Positions 1 through 8,445 of a stretch of 35,025 nucleotides of DNA are shown piece by piece (the stretch's first letter is position 1; the number at the start of each line of letters is the position of its first letter). The translations under genes were made by a program, and so were the position numbers. Origin of the DNA: Gammaproteobacteria bacterium 42_54_T18 (lineage in GTDB: Bacteria > Pseudomonadota > Gammaproteobacteria > Pseudomonadales > Ketobacteraceae); the NCBI GenBank assembly GCA_002163245.1, contig MAAL01000143.1, positions 1-35,025 of the forward strand, given 5' to 3'. The notes below the pieces were generated by a model, which was not told the DNA's origin, made no database searches, and saw nothing but the letters and a program-made list of their open reading frames with translations.

Positions 1-109
1 TGAAGGGCGTAAAATTGGTCACGATCAACCGAAATGACCGTTCACGATCGTCCGTAATTAGCGGTCACGGTAGAGCGAAATGGTCGGTCACGATGGGCCG
101 AAATACGCA
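1..109. mobile_element. Terminal end of an IS21-like insertion sequence with four 23-bp repeats
   Basis: Four imperfect direct repeats with an exact 23-bp period start at 17, 40, 63 and 86. Each follows the pattern G(G/T)TCACGAT-n-n-n-CCGAAAT with small changes. Multiple internal terminal repeats of this kind are typical of IS21-family (IstA/IstB) ends. Read on the minus strand the array would begin TGCGTATTTCGGCC at 109, which fits the 5'-TG...CA-3' termini of that family, so I place the element boundary at about 109. The transposase genes would lie to the left, outside the window. The family assignment is from memory of the repeat pattern; the tandem periodicity is seen directly. Confidence 0.6.
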
Positions 110-1115
110 ACTAACTCAACTGGGAAGAGAAGATCTAGAAAACTATATCCGCTTTTGCCAAAAGCCACCAAACGCGTGGATAGCCACAAAAATGGTAACC
201 CGCTTCATTGTGGAGGGTGGAGAAAAACGGCCCAATAGCGAGTGGCGACCCTTCGTCGCGAAGGTTTCAAAAGAGGCTCATCAGGATGGCAAAAAGCCTA
301 CGGTCAGACGTTACCTATTATCGGATCAAGGTGTGGCGGCTATTTTGCGAGTGCTTAGCACTTACTTTTCATTTCTTGAACTTGAGAAATACGTAGAATC
401 CAACCCAGTAAAACGGATACGGCAGAAAACGAAATTTATCCGCAAGAACACAACCCAGGAACCTATTCGTAGGCTTTCTGAGTTGCAATGGGACTATGTC
501 ATCGAGACCGCAGAGTTAATGGCTGCAGATGATGTGCTTCATGAACGAACGTTATTTATTATGTCTGCTCTCTATGGAATGTATCTTAGAATATCTGAGC
601 TGGTTGATACCCCACGTTGGTCGCCAGCCATGAAACACTTTTATCAGGATATGGACGGAAACTGGTGGTTTAGAACCGTCGGCAAAGGGAACAAAGAAAG
701 AGATATTACGGTTAGCTCTGATATGCTGAAAGCGCTTAAACGTTACCGTAAGTCGATGGGGCTAAGTGCACTCCCCTCTCCGGGCGACAACCTTGCCCTC
801 ATTCCTAAACAGAAAGGAACTGGAGGAATTGGCAGCACTCGCCATTTACGCGAAATCGTACAATCCTGCTTTGATTCCGCAGTTCAAAGGCTTAACACTG
901 ACGGTATGGAAAGTGATGCTGATAACTTGCAGTCGGCCACTGTACATTGGATTCGCCACACGGGTATTTCCGATGATGTAAAGAAACGCCCCAAAGAACA
1001 CGTTCGTGATGATGCTGGTCACAGTTCGAGCGCAATCACTGATCGCTATATTGATATAGAAAAACGTGAGCGGCATGCAAGTGCAAAGAAAAAGAAGATT
1101 AGACCGATCAGCTAA
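15..1115 (+). CDS. Tyrosine recombinase/phage-type integrase, 5'-truncated and fused to an IS end
   Basis: This is a site-specific tyrosine recombinase that would cut and rejoin DNA through a 3'-phosphotyrosine. Numbered from the first open codon at 15, the catalytic set is complete: R192 (in LRISEL), K224 or K227 (GKGNKER), H311 and R314 (HWIRHTG), H336 (AGHSS) and nucleophile Y345 (DRYID). An N-terminal SAM-like core-binding domain covers about residues 35-140. The first roughly 31 codons are translated from the IS repeat array, so the natural start has been lost. Possible starts now are GTG/ATG codons inside the repeats (for example ATG at 93) or ATG at 192. Catalytically it may be intact, but DNA binding could be impaired. 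No att site is visible. It marks the left side as a mobile-element graveyard. Confidence 0.8.
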   Translation: MVTINRNDRSRSSVISGHGRAKWSVTMGRNTQLTQLGREDLENYIRFCQKPPNAWIATKMVTRFIVEGGEKRPNSEWRPFVAKVSKEAHQDGKKPTVRRYLLSDQGVAAILRVLSTYFSFLELEKYVESNPVKRIRQKTKFIRKNTTQEPIRRLSELQWDYVIETAELMAADDVLHERTLFIMSALYGMYLRISELVDTPRWSPAMKHFYQDMDGNWWFRTVGKGNKERDITVSSDMLKALKRYRKSMGLSALPSPGDNLALIPKQKGTGGIGSTRHLREIVQSCFDSAVQRLNTDGMESDADNLQSATVHWIRHTGISDDVKKRPKEHVRDDAGHSSSAITDRYIDIEKRERHASAKKKKIRPIS

Positions 1116-1326
1116 ACAAGGGGTGCTCTGCAGGCCTTTTTACATCTAGGCTACAGAGCGACTGTGAACTTTTCGAGGGAATGGGCGCACAACCCCAATT
1201 ACTCTCAAATTGTGACAGCATTATATGGCACGAACGTACAACTGAATAGTGATCCGTATGCACTTTAATGTAGAAATTTGATACTTTATTCAACAAAACA
1301 AATTAGCTTATGGTCTGGCATGTGAA

Positions 1327-1953
1327 TTAGCCTTCCAATGAAGCTGCTTCAGTAGCACTTGCTCGCGCTAACGCTGGGCGAGAAGTTACACGCTTAAGGT
1401 ATTCTTTTAGGTTTTCCTGCTCAATTGGCTGCTTAAATGCAGTCCCCCACAACAAAGTTTGCCCAAGCAAAATATCTACCGCAGTGAAACTATCCCCAAG
1501 AATATACGAGTTTTCGCCCAAACCTTCACTAAACAATCGTAACGCCTTTTGAAACTCCCATTGAGCTGTAGGGAATATTGATTCACAACGTTGATCTTCT
1601 GGTAATGCGAACTTGTTTTTACCAATCGTCCACAATGGTTGCTCCAATTCGCACATCGCAAAATAGCTCCATTGATCATAACGAGCTCGCTCAGCAGTAC
1701 CCGCTGTAGGCACCAATCCAGATTCCGGTGACTTATCCCCTAGATATGCAACAATTGCTGCTGACTCCAATAACAATAGATCATCATCTTGAAATGCTGG
1801 TACTTTCCCAGCTGGATTAATCGCTAAATATTCTTTTGACTGGGATTCCCCTTTATTAAAATCCACTAAACAAAATTCATATTCTTTCTCTAGCTCTTCT
1901 AACATCCAGGTAATTCGTGTCGAACGTGAATTCGGGTAGCCGTATACTTTCAT
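1327..1953 (-). CDS. Glutathione S-transferase family protein
   Basis: This 208-residue cytosolic GST would conjugate glutathione to electrophiles or act as a glutathione-dependent reductase or isomerase; the substrate is not deducible. The N-terminal thioredoxin-like domain (1-75) has the loop YPNSRSTR, where Ser9 or Ser11 is the candidate glutathione-activating residue. NPAGKVPAF at 46-54 carries the conserved cis-proline, and ES at 63-64 in the segment ESAAIVAYL binds the gamma-glutamyl group. The C-terminal helical domain (about 85-205) contains the N-capping-type segment FTAVDILLGQ. The length is normal for the family. The start ATG at 1953 is the only sensible one before the thioredoxin-like strand. 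The gene stands alone, divergent from the permease at 2160 and convergent with the recombinase. Confidence 0.88.
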   Translation of the reverse strand: MKVYGYPNSRSTRITWMLEELEKEYEFCLVDFNKGESQSKEYLAINPAGKVPAFQDDDLLLLESAAIVAYLGDKSPESGLVPTAGTAERARYDQWSYFAMCELEQPLWTIGKNKFALPEDQRCESIFPTAQWEFQKALRLFSEGLGENSYILGDSFTAVDILLGQTLLWGTAFKQPIEQENLKEYLKRVTSRPALARASATEAASLEG

Positions 1954-2056
1954 TATTATCTCGCTGCTTCAGTTATTGTATTGATATTCAAAGGTTATAT
2001 CGTCAAATTCAGTACAAGGTTTACCAGATTCAACCTAAGAAAAGAAGCTTCAATTC

Positions 2057-2086
2057 TGAAAAAATCAGTCGCACTCTGATATAATT
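2057..2086 (+). promoter_or_regulatory. Probable sigma-70 promoter for the TauE/SafE-like gene
   Basis: There is a perfect -10 hexamer TATAAT at 2081-2086. The best -35 match is CTGAAA at 2057-2062 (4 of 6 to TTGACA) with an 18-bp spacer. It lies about 75 bp upstream of the start codon at 2160, in the gap between the divergent GST and permease genes. The -35 is weak, so an activator may take part. Confidence 0.45.
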
Positions 2087-2159
2087 TCGAGCCGAGCAAC
2101 CAATATTTTCACTTTGCTACTCGCTCTTCTATATAGAAAGCAGGAAAACGCAGAACACA

Positions 2160-2954
2160 ATGTTAGATCTTAGCTGGCTTCAATACTCACTGATCGCTCT
2201 TATTTTTATATGGAGCGGTTTTGTTCGCTCTGGACTTGGATTTGGTGGGGCCGTTTTGTCATTGCCTTTCCTATTAATGGTTCACAATGATCCCCTAGTC
2301 TACTTGCCATTAATCTCTGTGCACCTATTGGTATTTTCTTCCATTACCATATTAAAGAGCAACTCCACACGTTTTCAAAAAAATAGTAAAGATACTGCCC
2401 TGACACCACATGAAAGCACTATTGACTGGCCTTACCTAAAACATGCAATGTCCATTATGATCATTCCCAAACTGATTGGTGTGCTGGGTCTGATAACACT
2501 CCCCAGTTCTTTGATGAGTGGCATCATATTTAGCATTGTGGGCTTTTATTCCCTCACCTATATTTTTAATAAACCTTTTAATAGTAATAGTAAAAAACTG
2601 GATATTCTATTTCTCATATTGGGTGCTTATATTAGTGGCACCTCATTAATCGGCGCCCCTCTTATTATTACCGTCTTTGCCAACCACGTAAAAAAACACC
2701 AGCTTCGTGATACCTTATTTGCATTATGGTTTATCTTGGTTGCTATCAAAATGAGCGCCTTTCTTTATGCAGGCATCGATTTGCAATTAATCCATCATAT
2801 GTGGCTATTACCCTGTGCTGCAATCGGGCACATCATTGGTTTACGTTTCCACCACTATATCCTTACTGCGGATACAGCAGTCTTCTATCGCGTAGTGGGT
2901 ATTGCATTATTAATAATTAGCATCACTGGGTTAACTCAGAATCTATTCCCTTAA
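2160..2954 (+). CDS. TauE/SafE-family membrane permease
   Basis: This 264-residue, strongly hydrophobic protein has about eight predicted membrane helices. The N-terminal pattern SGFVRSGLGFGGAVLSLP matches the repeat signature of the TauE/SafE (DUF81) family, which is associated with export or uptake of sulfite, sulfoacetate and other organic anions. A second degenerate copy, GAYISGTSLIGAPLIITV, follows the central hydrophilic loop, as expected for the inverted-repeat topology. The start ATG at 2160 follows an AGGAAAA stretch about 12 bp upstream. The substrate cannot be told from the sequence, and the neighbours (GST, globin) give no clear pathway. The family is confident; the role is not. 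Confidence 0.8.
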   Translation: MLDLSWLQYSLIALIFIWSGFVRSGLGFGGAVLSLPFLLMVHNDPLVYLPLISVHLLVFSSITILKSNSTRFQKNSKDTALTPHESTIDWPYLKHAMSIMIIPKLIGVLGLITLPSSLMSGIIFSIVGFYSLTYIFNKPFNSNSKKLDILFLILGAYISGTSLIGAPLIITVFANHVKKHQLRDTLFALWFILVAIKMSAFLYAGIDLQLIHHMWLLPCAAIGHIIGLRFHHYILTADTAVFYRVVGIALLIISITGLTQNLFP

Positions 2955-3090
2955 TAAATACAACGACATGAAACGATGTCGATAGAATATATCGCTTCAA
3001 CTAATCAAGTTACTTGCAATATCAGTCGTTCCAGCTAACGTCAAAAGTAGAGTCTTTTTTATACAAAACTTCTACTATTGAGGTGATGGA

Positions 3091-3504
3091 ATGCCTGTTA
3101 CGCAACGACAAATAACACTTGTACAAACTAGCTTTGCCAAAGTAGAACCGATTGCTGAACAAGCAGCTGATATTTTCTATACCAAACTTTTTGAGTACGA
3201 CCCAAAACTTAAGCCATTGTTTAAATCTGACATTAAAGCACAGGGTCGAAAACTCATGGCAACGCTAAAAGTGGCAACTGCAGGCTTAAACGACTTAAAT
3301 ACGCTAGTTCCAGTCTTACACCAACTTGCTGAACGACACGTAAACTACGGCGTTAAGGCTGCCGATTTCACCCCCGTTGGCAATGCACTGCTTTATGCTC
3401 TGCACCAAGGGCTAGGAGACAAGTTTACCGATGAAGTTCGTCAAGCATGGGTTGAAGTATTCCGCTTAGTTGCGACAACAATGAAAGACCATTCTTTTTC
3501 ATAA
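3091..3504 (+). CDS. Single-domain bacterial haemoglobin
   Basis: This 137-residue globin of the Vitreoscilla haemoglobin/flavohaemoglobin type binds haem and probably handles O2 or NO. The key positions are visible: Tyr30 at B10 (DIFYTKLFE), Phe44 at CD1, Gln51 at E7 (KAQGRKLM) and proximal His83 at F8 (LAERHVNYGV). The Tyr-B10/Gln-E7 pair is the distal-pocket set of NO dioxygenases of this family. There is no FAD/NAD reductase domain, since the ORF stops at 3504, so a separate reductase would be needed for turnover. The start ATG at 3091 is preceded by GAGGTGATGGA, a good ribosome binding site. A hairpin follows at 3535. Naming it vgb would be over-specific. Confidence 0.9.
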   Translation: MPVTQRQITLVQTSFAKVEPIAEQAADIFYTKLFEYDPKLKPLFKSDIKAQGRKLMATLKVATAGLNDLNTLVPVLHQLAERHVNYGVKAADFTPVGNALLYALHQGLGDKFTDEVRQAWVEVFRLVATTMKDHSFS

Positions 3505-3534
3505 CCTTTTAATAACCTATCCCCACATACAAAA

Positions 3535-3565
3535 ATGCCCCACTTAGCAAAGCTAAGCGGGGCAT
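3535..3565 (-). terminator. Rho-independent terminator (probably bidirectional)
   Basis: A 14-bp stem with one mismatch pairs 3535-3548 with 3552-3565 around an AAA loop. On the minus strand the stem is followed by TTTTTG, making a canonical terminator for the leftward flavoenzyme gene that ends at 3590. On the plus strand only TTAAT follows, so it is a weaker terminator for the globin gene. Confidence 0.85.
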
Positions 3566-3589
3566 TAATCCAACCTATATGGTTCTAGC

Positions 3590-5194
3590 TTACCCTTCCG
3601 GCAATAACTTCCCTGGATTCATTTGGTGCTTAGGATCAAACGTATCCACCAAGCCTTGAATCGCCTTAATTCCTAACGGTCCTTTTTCTGCTGGTAGATA
3701 TTTTGCGTGATCTTTTCCTACACCGTGCTGATGAGAAATAGTTCCGCCAGCTTTTATAATCGCTTCCGCACCTGCTGCCTTGGTTTTTTTCCAACGAGAA
3801 AGGGTTTCTTCATAAGTACTACCACAACGATAGATATAAGAGGTATAGATGCTCGAACCTTGTCCATACATATGGGAAAGGTGAGTAAAAACGTGCACCA
3901 GCTCTTTCTCTTCGCTTAACGCACCCGAGATTGCCTTCTCAATACTGGCTACCGCTTCAGGTACTCTATCCCAATCTACCGCGGTTTCCATGGTATCTAC
4001 GGCAAATCCTGCATCCCACAATCCATGTCGCAAATACGGCGAACGAAAACGACTATGCTCCCAACGCTTACCTAACAATGAGCCCGTACCAACACCATCG
4101 TATTTTTTAGCGATTTGCATGGCAATTTTTAATGCTGATTTACACTGAGCTTTTGAACCCGTCACACCAAAGGTAAACATGGTTTTCTCACCACCGGCAC
4201 CACGGATTTGTAACAACTTTTCCAATATCGCAATAACTTGCTCGTTACCCGCTAATTTAAGCTGAGTAAATGTCTCAACTTGGTTACTCAAACGCATCAT
4301 GGAAAGCTGCACTTTATTTTGCACAATCTCCCGAACGGCTTTAACTGCAATTTCCCATGTCGGAAAAAATACCACATGGAACGCTTCTTTTTCTGCAAGA
4401 GGTGTTACACGCACTTTCACCTCAGTGATGATACCCATCCGACCCTCAGTGCCCATAAAAATTTCACGCACATCAGGCCCTGCTGAGGATGCAGGTATAG
4501 TAGGGATATCCAACGTTCCGTCCAATGTCTCAATGCGTCCACCAGCGAACATCTGTTCAATTCGCCCATAACGCATAGATTGTTGACCGCTTGAGCGACT
4601 GGCAACCCAACCACCAACGGTTGATAGCTCCCACGACTGAGGATAGTGGCCCAACGTATAACCTTTGGCTTTTAACTGTGATTCGACATCTGGCCCCACT
4701 GTTCCAGCACCAAATGTTGCTATTTGGCTCTCAACATTCAGCTCAATCATTGTATTCATACGGGTCATATCGATGGTTAACACCGGACGCCCGTCTGCTT
4801 CAGGATTGATATGCCCAACAACGGATGTACCACCACCATAAGGAATCACGTCTACATCATGTTCTTGAGCGTATTTCAGCAAGGTTTGTACCTGCTCACT
4901 ACTCTCAGGATAAGCCACTCCATCAGGGAAAACACCGAAGTCGCCACTACGTAAGGCTAACCAATCAGGGAGGCTATGGCCTCGAGCATGGCGCACACGC
5001 TCCTCGGCATCCAAGGTTATCAATTCATGTTCAGACAAGCGAGATTCTGGGACTTTTGCTATCACTTGATCCAACGTTGCATCGGGCAAGGCTGTAGATG
5101 TACCTATCAAACCTTCTAAAAACCCTTGAGCAGCTTCACTCAGTTTAAAATCCAGGTCATTTTTATCATCACCCCAGCCATTCCAACGTTTCAT
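3590..5194 (-). CDS. FAD-linked oxidase of the alkyldihydroxyacetonephosphate synthase type
   Basis: This 534-residue flavoprotein belongs to the VAO/PCMH fold, closest by motif to alkyldihydroxyacetonephosphate (ADHAP) synthase, which swaps the acyl chain of acyl-DHAP for a fatty alcohol in ether-lipid synthesis. It opens with the ADHAPS-like WNGWG. The FAD-binding loop is PYGGGTSVVG, followed by GHYPQSWELSTVGGW and the SSGQQSMRYG segment. Near the C-terminus, S487-H-Q-H-G-V-G-K-D-H496 matches the histidine-rich active-site motif (SHHHGVGK in ADHAPS). D-lactate/glycolate dehydrogenase-like oxidases share the fold, so the ether-lipid role is a family inference. It is the last gene of a leftward set with the DUF1439-like and MMPL genes and is followed by a good terminator. 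A palindrome at 5261-5277 sits in its promoter region. Confidence 0.8.
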   Translation of the reverse strand: MKRWNGWGDDKNDLDFKLSEAAQGFLEGLIGTSTALPDATLDQVIAKVPESRLSEHELITLDAEERVRHARGHSLPDWLALRSGDFGVFPDGVAYPESSEQVQTLLKYAQEHDVDVIPYGGGTSVVGHINPEADGRPVLTIDMTRMNTMIELNVESQIATFGAGTVGPDVESQLKAKGYTLGHYPQSWELSTVGGWVASRSSGQQSMRYGRIEQMFAGGRIETLDGTLDIPTIPASSAGPDVREIFMGTEGRMGIITEVKVRVTPLAEKEAFHVVFFPTWEIAVKAVREIVQNKVQLSMMRLSNQVETFTQLKLAGNEQVIAILEKLLQIRGAGGEKTMFTFGVTGSKAQCKSALKIAMQIAKKYDGVGTGSLLGKRWEHSRFRSPYLRHGLWDAGFAVDTMETAVDWDRVPEAVASIEKAISGALSEEKELVHVFTHLSHMYGQGSSIYTSYIYRCGSTYEETLSRWKKTKAAGAEAIIKAGGTISHQHGVGKDHAKYLPAEKGPLGIKAIQGLVDTFDPKHQMNPGKLLPEG

Positions 5195-5230
5195 CGCTTA
5201 CCCTCACTTGAGTCTGTGTTTAGTATTAAC

Positions 5231-5277
5231 GTTATAATAGACTGCTTTGACAGAGACACACTGTCCTATAGAGACAG
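5231..5277 (-). promoter_or_regulatory. Promoter region of the flavoenzyme gene with a LysR-type palindrome
   Basis: The palindrome CTGTCCTATAGAGACAG (5261-5277) has TGTC...GACA arms that fit the T-N11-A rule for LysR-type operators. It shares the 9-mer TGTCCTATA with a site upstream of the lysR gene at 8414. A leftward -10-like sequence (TATTATAAC, 5239 down to 5231) lies about 25 bp downstream in the reading direction and lacks a good -35, as expected for an activator-dependent promoter. Binding by the LysR protein encoded at 8446 is inference. Confidence 0.5.
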
Positions 5278-5381
5278 GCCAATCACAAATTAGGACATCA
5301 AACCTTACCTTTCCCACGACCTACATCAGACAAGATTCCTACACTACCTAAACAATGGTGACCCTTGTTTAGGTACCATCG

Positions 5382-5906
5382 CTAAAATAGGCGTAATACA
5401 ACGTGCAATTTGTCACCCTTTACTTCAACGGATTCTAGACGTGACTTGGCAAATTTTTGAGACGAATTCTTATCACTTAATATATAAACCGGATACATCG
5501 ACATCGCCTGAGTTGCCGTTATTTGAGCAATTAGCTGAATATTTTTAACATACTCTTTTGGTACCTGATCCAATTCTAAATTAACTATCTTCGGATTTTT
5601 GAAAAAGAAAGCTCCTTTCGCCGCATCATAACTTAATGTTCCCGTAACCTTTCCACGTCCCATTCCGTATATTCCCCCAGGAGCAGAAACCTTGACCTGG
5701 GTAAATACGCCAATTTCATTACTTTCTTTAATCAGCTCCACCTTGGGATTTGATAACGTCACAGTGATAAAAAATTGTGTTTGTTTAAAAGGCATCATTG
5801 ATGCCACTTTTTCCTGGAGCTCCTGCTCTGTCATCGTTAACGTATAAGAAAGCGCAAAAGCCCCTTGAGACAACATCAACAACACAAATAGTAAATATAC
5901 TCTCAT
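5382..5906 (-). CDS. DUF1439/YceB-like exported protein
   Basis: This protein of about 174 residues starts with a typical signal peptide (MRVYLLFVLLMLSQGAFA, predicted cut after AFA), so it is probably periplasmic. The rest is a beta-rich domain with the YceB/DUF1439 pattern: a MTEQELQEKVASMMPF helix, then alternating strands with NPKVEL and GKVTGTLSYD. That family is a lipid-binding-like tubular fold of unknown function, and YceB itself is a lipoprotein. No lipobox cysteine is seen here. A GTG at 5912 extends the frame by two codons, but ATG at 5906 has GGAT at good spacing and is preferred. The gene lies between the MMPL transporter and the ADHAPS-like gene on the same strand, which suggests a shared lipid-related role. 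Confidence 0.65.
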   Translation of the reverse strand: MRVYLLFVLLMLSQGAFALSYTLTMTEQELQEKVASMMPFKQTQFFITVTLSNPKVELIKESNEIGVFTQVKVSAPGGIYGMGRGKVTGTLSYDAAKGAFFFKNPKIVNLELDQVPKEYVKNIQLIAQITATQAMSMYPVYILSDKNSSQKFAKSRLESVEVKGDKLHVVLRLF

Positions 5907-6030
5907 TAACACTTATCCACATTACAGGGATTAAAAATTACCGGAAGCTTTTGCAATCACAGTATCACTGGCGGAAATTGTACCCCCCATAAAGTCCATA
6001 CGCATGCCTTTTTTTATTTAAGTCACCCCG

Positions 6031-8322
6031 TTAAATCACTTTTGATTCGTTCCTATCAAAAAACAGCAATAATACGGGTAACAATAAAAAGTCAATCAAC
6101 AACGCCAGCGCTATCGTAATTGCTGTCATCATTCCCATATCTGCATTTCGATTGTATTCTGAGAATGACAGTAAATAGAAACCCACTACCAGTACAAAAG
6201 ATGTCACAGCAAGAGCAACACCCACCGTCGAAAATGCATATCGCACAGCATCTTCTGGAGACAACCCATTTTCTCTACGTGCACGAATATATTTAGTAAG
6301 AAAGTGCACCGTGTCATCAACAATCACCCCCAAGGTCATACCAACGACCACACTTAACCCCATGCCAACTTTACCAACAAAGATCCCCCAAATACCAAAT
6401 GCCATCGCTGCCGGAACCATATTGGGTATCAAGCTAATAAACCCATAACGCCACGATTTTAATGCAAAAATAAGTGTAAATGAGATAAGCAGCAAACCCA
6501 ATACTGCCCCTATTAGCAAACTCCGTATATTCCGTTGACTGATATGACTAAACATCAACGTGGCGCTTGCAGCCAATGGTGCAGCCGAGGTTTCATTCTG
6601 CACCCACCAATCGGCAATACGCTGCTCCATTTTTAACATCTCTTCTGTACTCAAATCTTTAAACGTTACCACGACACGTGTTGCTGATTTATCCATATTA
6701 ATCTGGTGATTTAAATCTAAACCAAAGGGCAACGACAATTCATACAGCAACAAATATTGTGCGGCTAACTCTCGACTCTCCGGTAATCGATACCAAGCTT
6801 CATCGTCTCCGTGCATATTCTTATTGAGCCGTTTAAACATATCCGTAACGGTACTCACATGAATCACTTGCGGCAGCGAAGTCAGCCAGTCAGAAAAACG
6901 CTCTACCCGTTGTAGAAAATCCGGCTCACTAATACCGCCAGAGCTTCCCTGTTCGACAGAATATTCTATGCTATAAATTCCCGTTAGGTTCCTACCCATA
7001 AAATCCGAAGCGATTCGAAAAAGCACATCATCACTAAAACTCTCACCAAATTTATCCTCCAATTGATTACGAGGAAGCATACTTATCAGGATAACAGCAG
7101 AAATACCGACAAAAACCAGCAAGAATAGTTTTCTTTTTATTACCCAGTCAGCAACACTCCTCAATAAGGAGACACTAACAGAAGATCTTTGCTTCACCTT
7201 CCCAGGTAACATCACCATTACCACTGGCAACACACTAAGCGATAACACCATCGCTGCGACCACCCCCAAGGCAACTATATTACCCATCATTCTATATGGA
7301 GGAACTTCACTAAAATTGAGTGTTAAGAATCCAATAATTGTCGTTAAACCCGTAATAAAGATTGGATACAAATTTACAGTCAAACTTTCTTGCATAGCAT
7401 CTTGTTTTGCCATGCCTTCTTGCATATTTGCATAGTAAGACACAAGGATATGCACACAATTAGCCACTGCAATCGTCAAAATAATTGTGGGGGCTGACAC
7501 TGCTGGGGGATTTAATGTCCAACCAATCCAGCCTGTAATACCTAACGCAACCATAACCGATAGGATAATAATCACCAAGGTAACCACAACACCCGCTATC
7601 GTACGAAGCAATAACATTAATAAAACAAGTATAATGAAATACATCATTGGCATTAATGTCGTTAGATCATTTTTCGCCGCTTCCGCAAACGCATTGTTCA
7701 GCATCGCCAATCCCGATAAGTAGATATCAACATCAGGATGACTTAACTTAATTTCTTCTACCTTATTTCGAACGTAAGCAACAACTTCAGCGCCTTCCGA
7801 TAAATGTACCCCAGGTAACCGGATCGTGATATTAATACCGGTCACATGCCCTGACGGGGATACCAGCTTATTAACTAAGTCAGGCTCATGCAGGGCAATT
7901 TTTTTTATCCTTATTAAATCTGCCTCAACCAATTTCGATAGATCAGGAATTAAGTCATCAACGACCAATTCATCCCCACTCGCTACCGCATGTTGGAAAT
8001 TGGTAATTGAACCCACTCTAAGTGAGTACGGTGCCTGCCAGGAGATATCAGTCAACGCAGTAACCAGTGCTAACGTGCTCGGCGTAAATACATCACCGCT
8101 CTTAGGTGCAATTACAATCAATATGCTGTCGGACTGCGTATAGGTATCCTCTATGCTCTCGTAGGCTAACAACTGTGGATTGGCATCATCAAAAAATGCC
8201 TGATAATCCGTTGTGAATGTTATGTGCCGCATGCCATAACTTAACGCCAGCACGGCTAAGAAAATCAAGGTAAGTAGCGCACCTTTATGTTGTAGTATTA
8301 GTTTGGCAAGTGTTTCCGACAT
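6031..8322 (-). CDS. MMPL/RND-superfamily transporter
   Basis: This 763-residue inner-membrane transporter has the two-fold RND layout. There is one N-terminal helix (about 13-30), a periplasmic domain (about 31-220), a six-helix bundle (about 225-385, with MMYFIILVLLMLLL and ALGITGWIGWTLNPP), a second periplasmic domain, and a second bundle (about 605-755). The RND signature segment GVIVDDTVHFLTKY lies in the second bundle, with acidic residues that may form the proton relay. Members move lipids, hopanoids, siderophores or export substrates. The context (ADHAPS-like and DUF1439-like genes downstream, acyltransferases nearby) favours a lipid substrate, but this is inference. The start ATG at 8322 has a strong AGGGGAGA ribosome binding site. 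It is divergent from the LysR gene at 8446. Confidence 0.88.
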   Translation of the reverse strand: MSETLAKLILQHKGALLTLIFLAVLALSYGMRHITFTTDYQAFFDDANPQLLAYESIEDTYTQSDSILIVIAPKSGDVFTPSTLALVTALTDISWQAPYSLRVGSITNFQHAVASGDELVVDDLIPDLSKLVEADLIRIKKIALHEPDLVNKLVSPSGHVTGINITIRLPGVHLSEGAEVVAYVRNKVEEIKLSHPDVDIYLSGLAMLNNAFAEAAKNDLTTLMPMMYFIILVLLMLLLRTIAGVVVTLVIIILSVMVALGITGWIGWTLNPPAVSAPTIILTIAVANCVHILVSYYANMQEGMAKQDAMQESLTVNLYPIFITGLTTIIGFLTLNFSEVPPYRMMGNIVALGVVAAMVLSLSVLPVVMVMLPGKVKQRSSVSVSLLRSVADWVIKRKLFLLVFVGISAVILISMLPRNQLEDKFGESFSDDVLFRIASDFMGRNLTGIYSIEYSVEQGSSGGISEPDFLQRVERFSDWLTSLPQVIHVSTVTDMFKRLNKNMHGDDEAWYRLPESRELAAQYLLLYELSLPFGLDLNHQINMDKSATRVVVTFKDLSTEEMLKMEQRIADWWVQNETSAAPLAASATLMFSHISQRNIRSLLIGAVLGLLLISFTLIFALKSWRYGFISLIPNMVPAAMAFGIWGIFVGKVGMGLSVVVGMTLGVIVDDTVHFLTKYIRARRENGLSPEDAVRYAFSTVGVALAVTSFVLVVGFYLLSFSEYNRNADMGMMTAITIALALLIDFLLLPVLLLFFDRNESKVI

Positions 8323-8394
8323 ATTCTCCCCTTGGCCCTATTTAAAGACTGGATGCTGAATTTCTAATCCTTTTGTTATATAAATAACACTAGA

Positions 8395-8432
8395 TGTCCG
8401 CAACCGGACAGTTTGTCCTATAAATAGAACAA
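8395..8432. promoter_or_regulatory. Double palindromic operator between the LysR and MMPL genes
   Basis: Two adjacent inverted repeats lie in the 123-bp divergent gap. The first, TGTCCGCAACCGGACA (8395-8410), has perfect 6-bp arms. The second, TTGTCCTATAAATAGAACAA (8413-8432), has 9-bp arms with one mismatch. The second shares TGTCCTATA with the palindrome at 5261. Spacing and symmetry suit the paired recognition/activation sites of a LysR-type regulator that controls itself and the divergent transporter. Confidence 0.6.
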
Positions 8433-8445
8433 TAAAGAGATAGGT

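Noticed and set aside
7487-8143. Plus-strand frames antisense to the MMPL transporter gene
   Set aside because: They are reverse-frame shadows of a confidently assigned gene, with no start signals.
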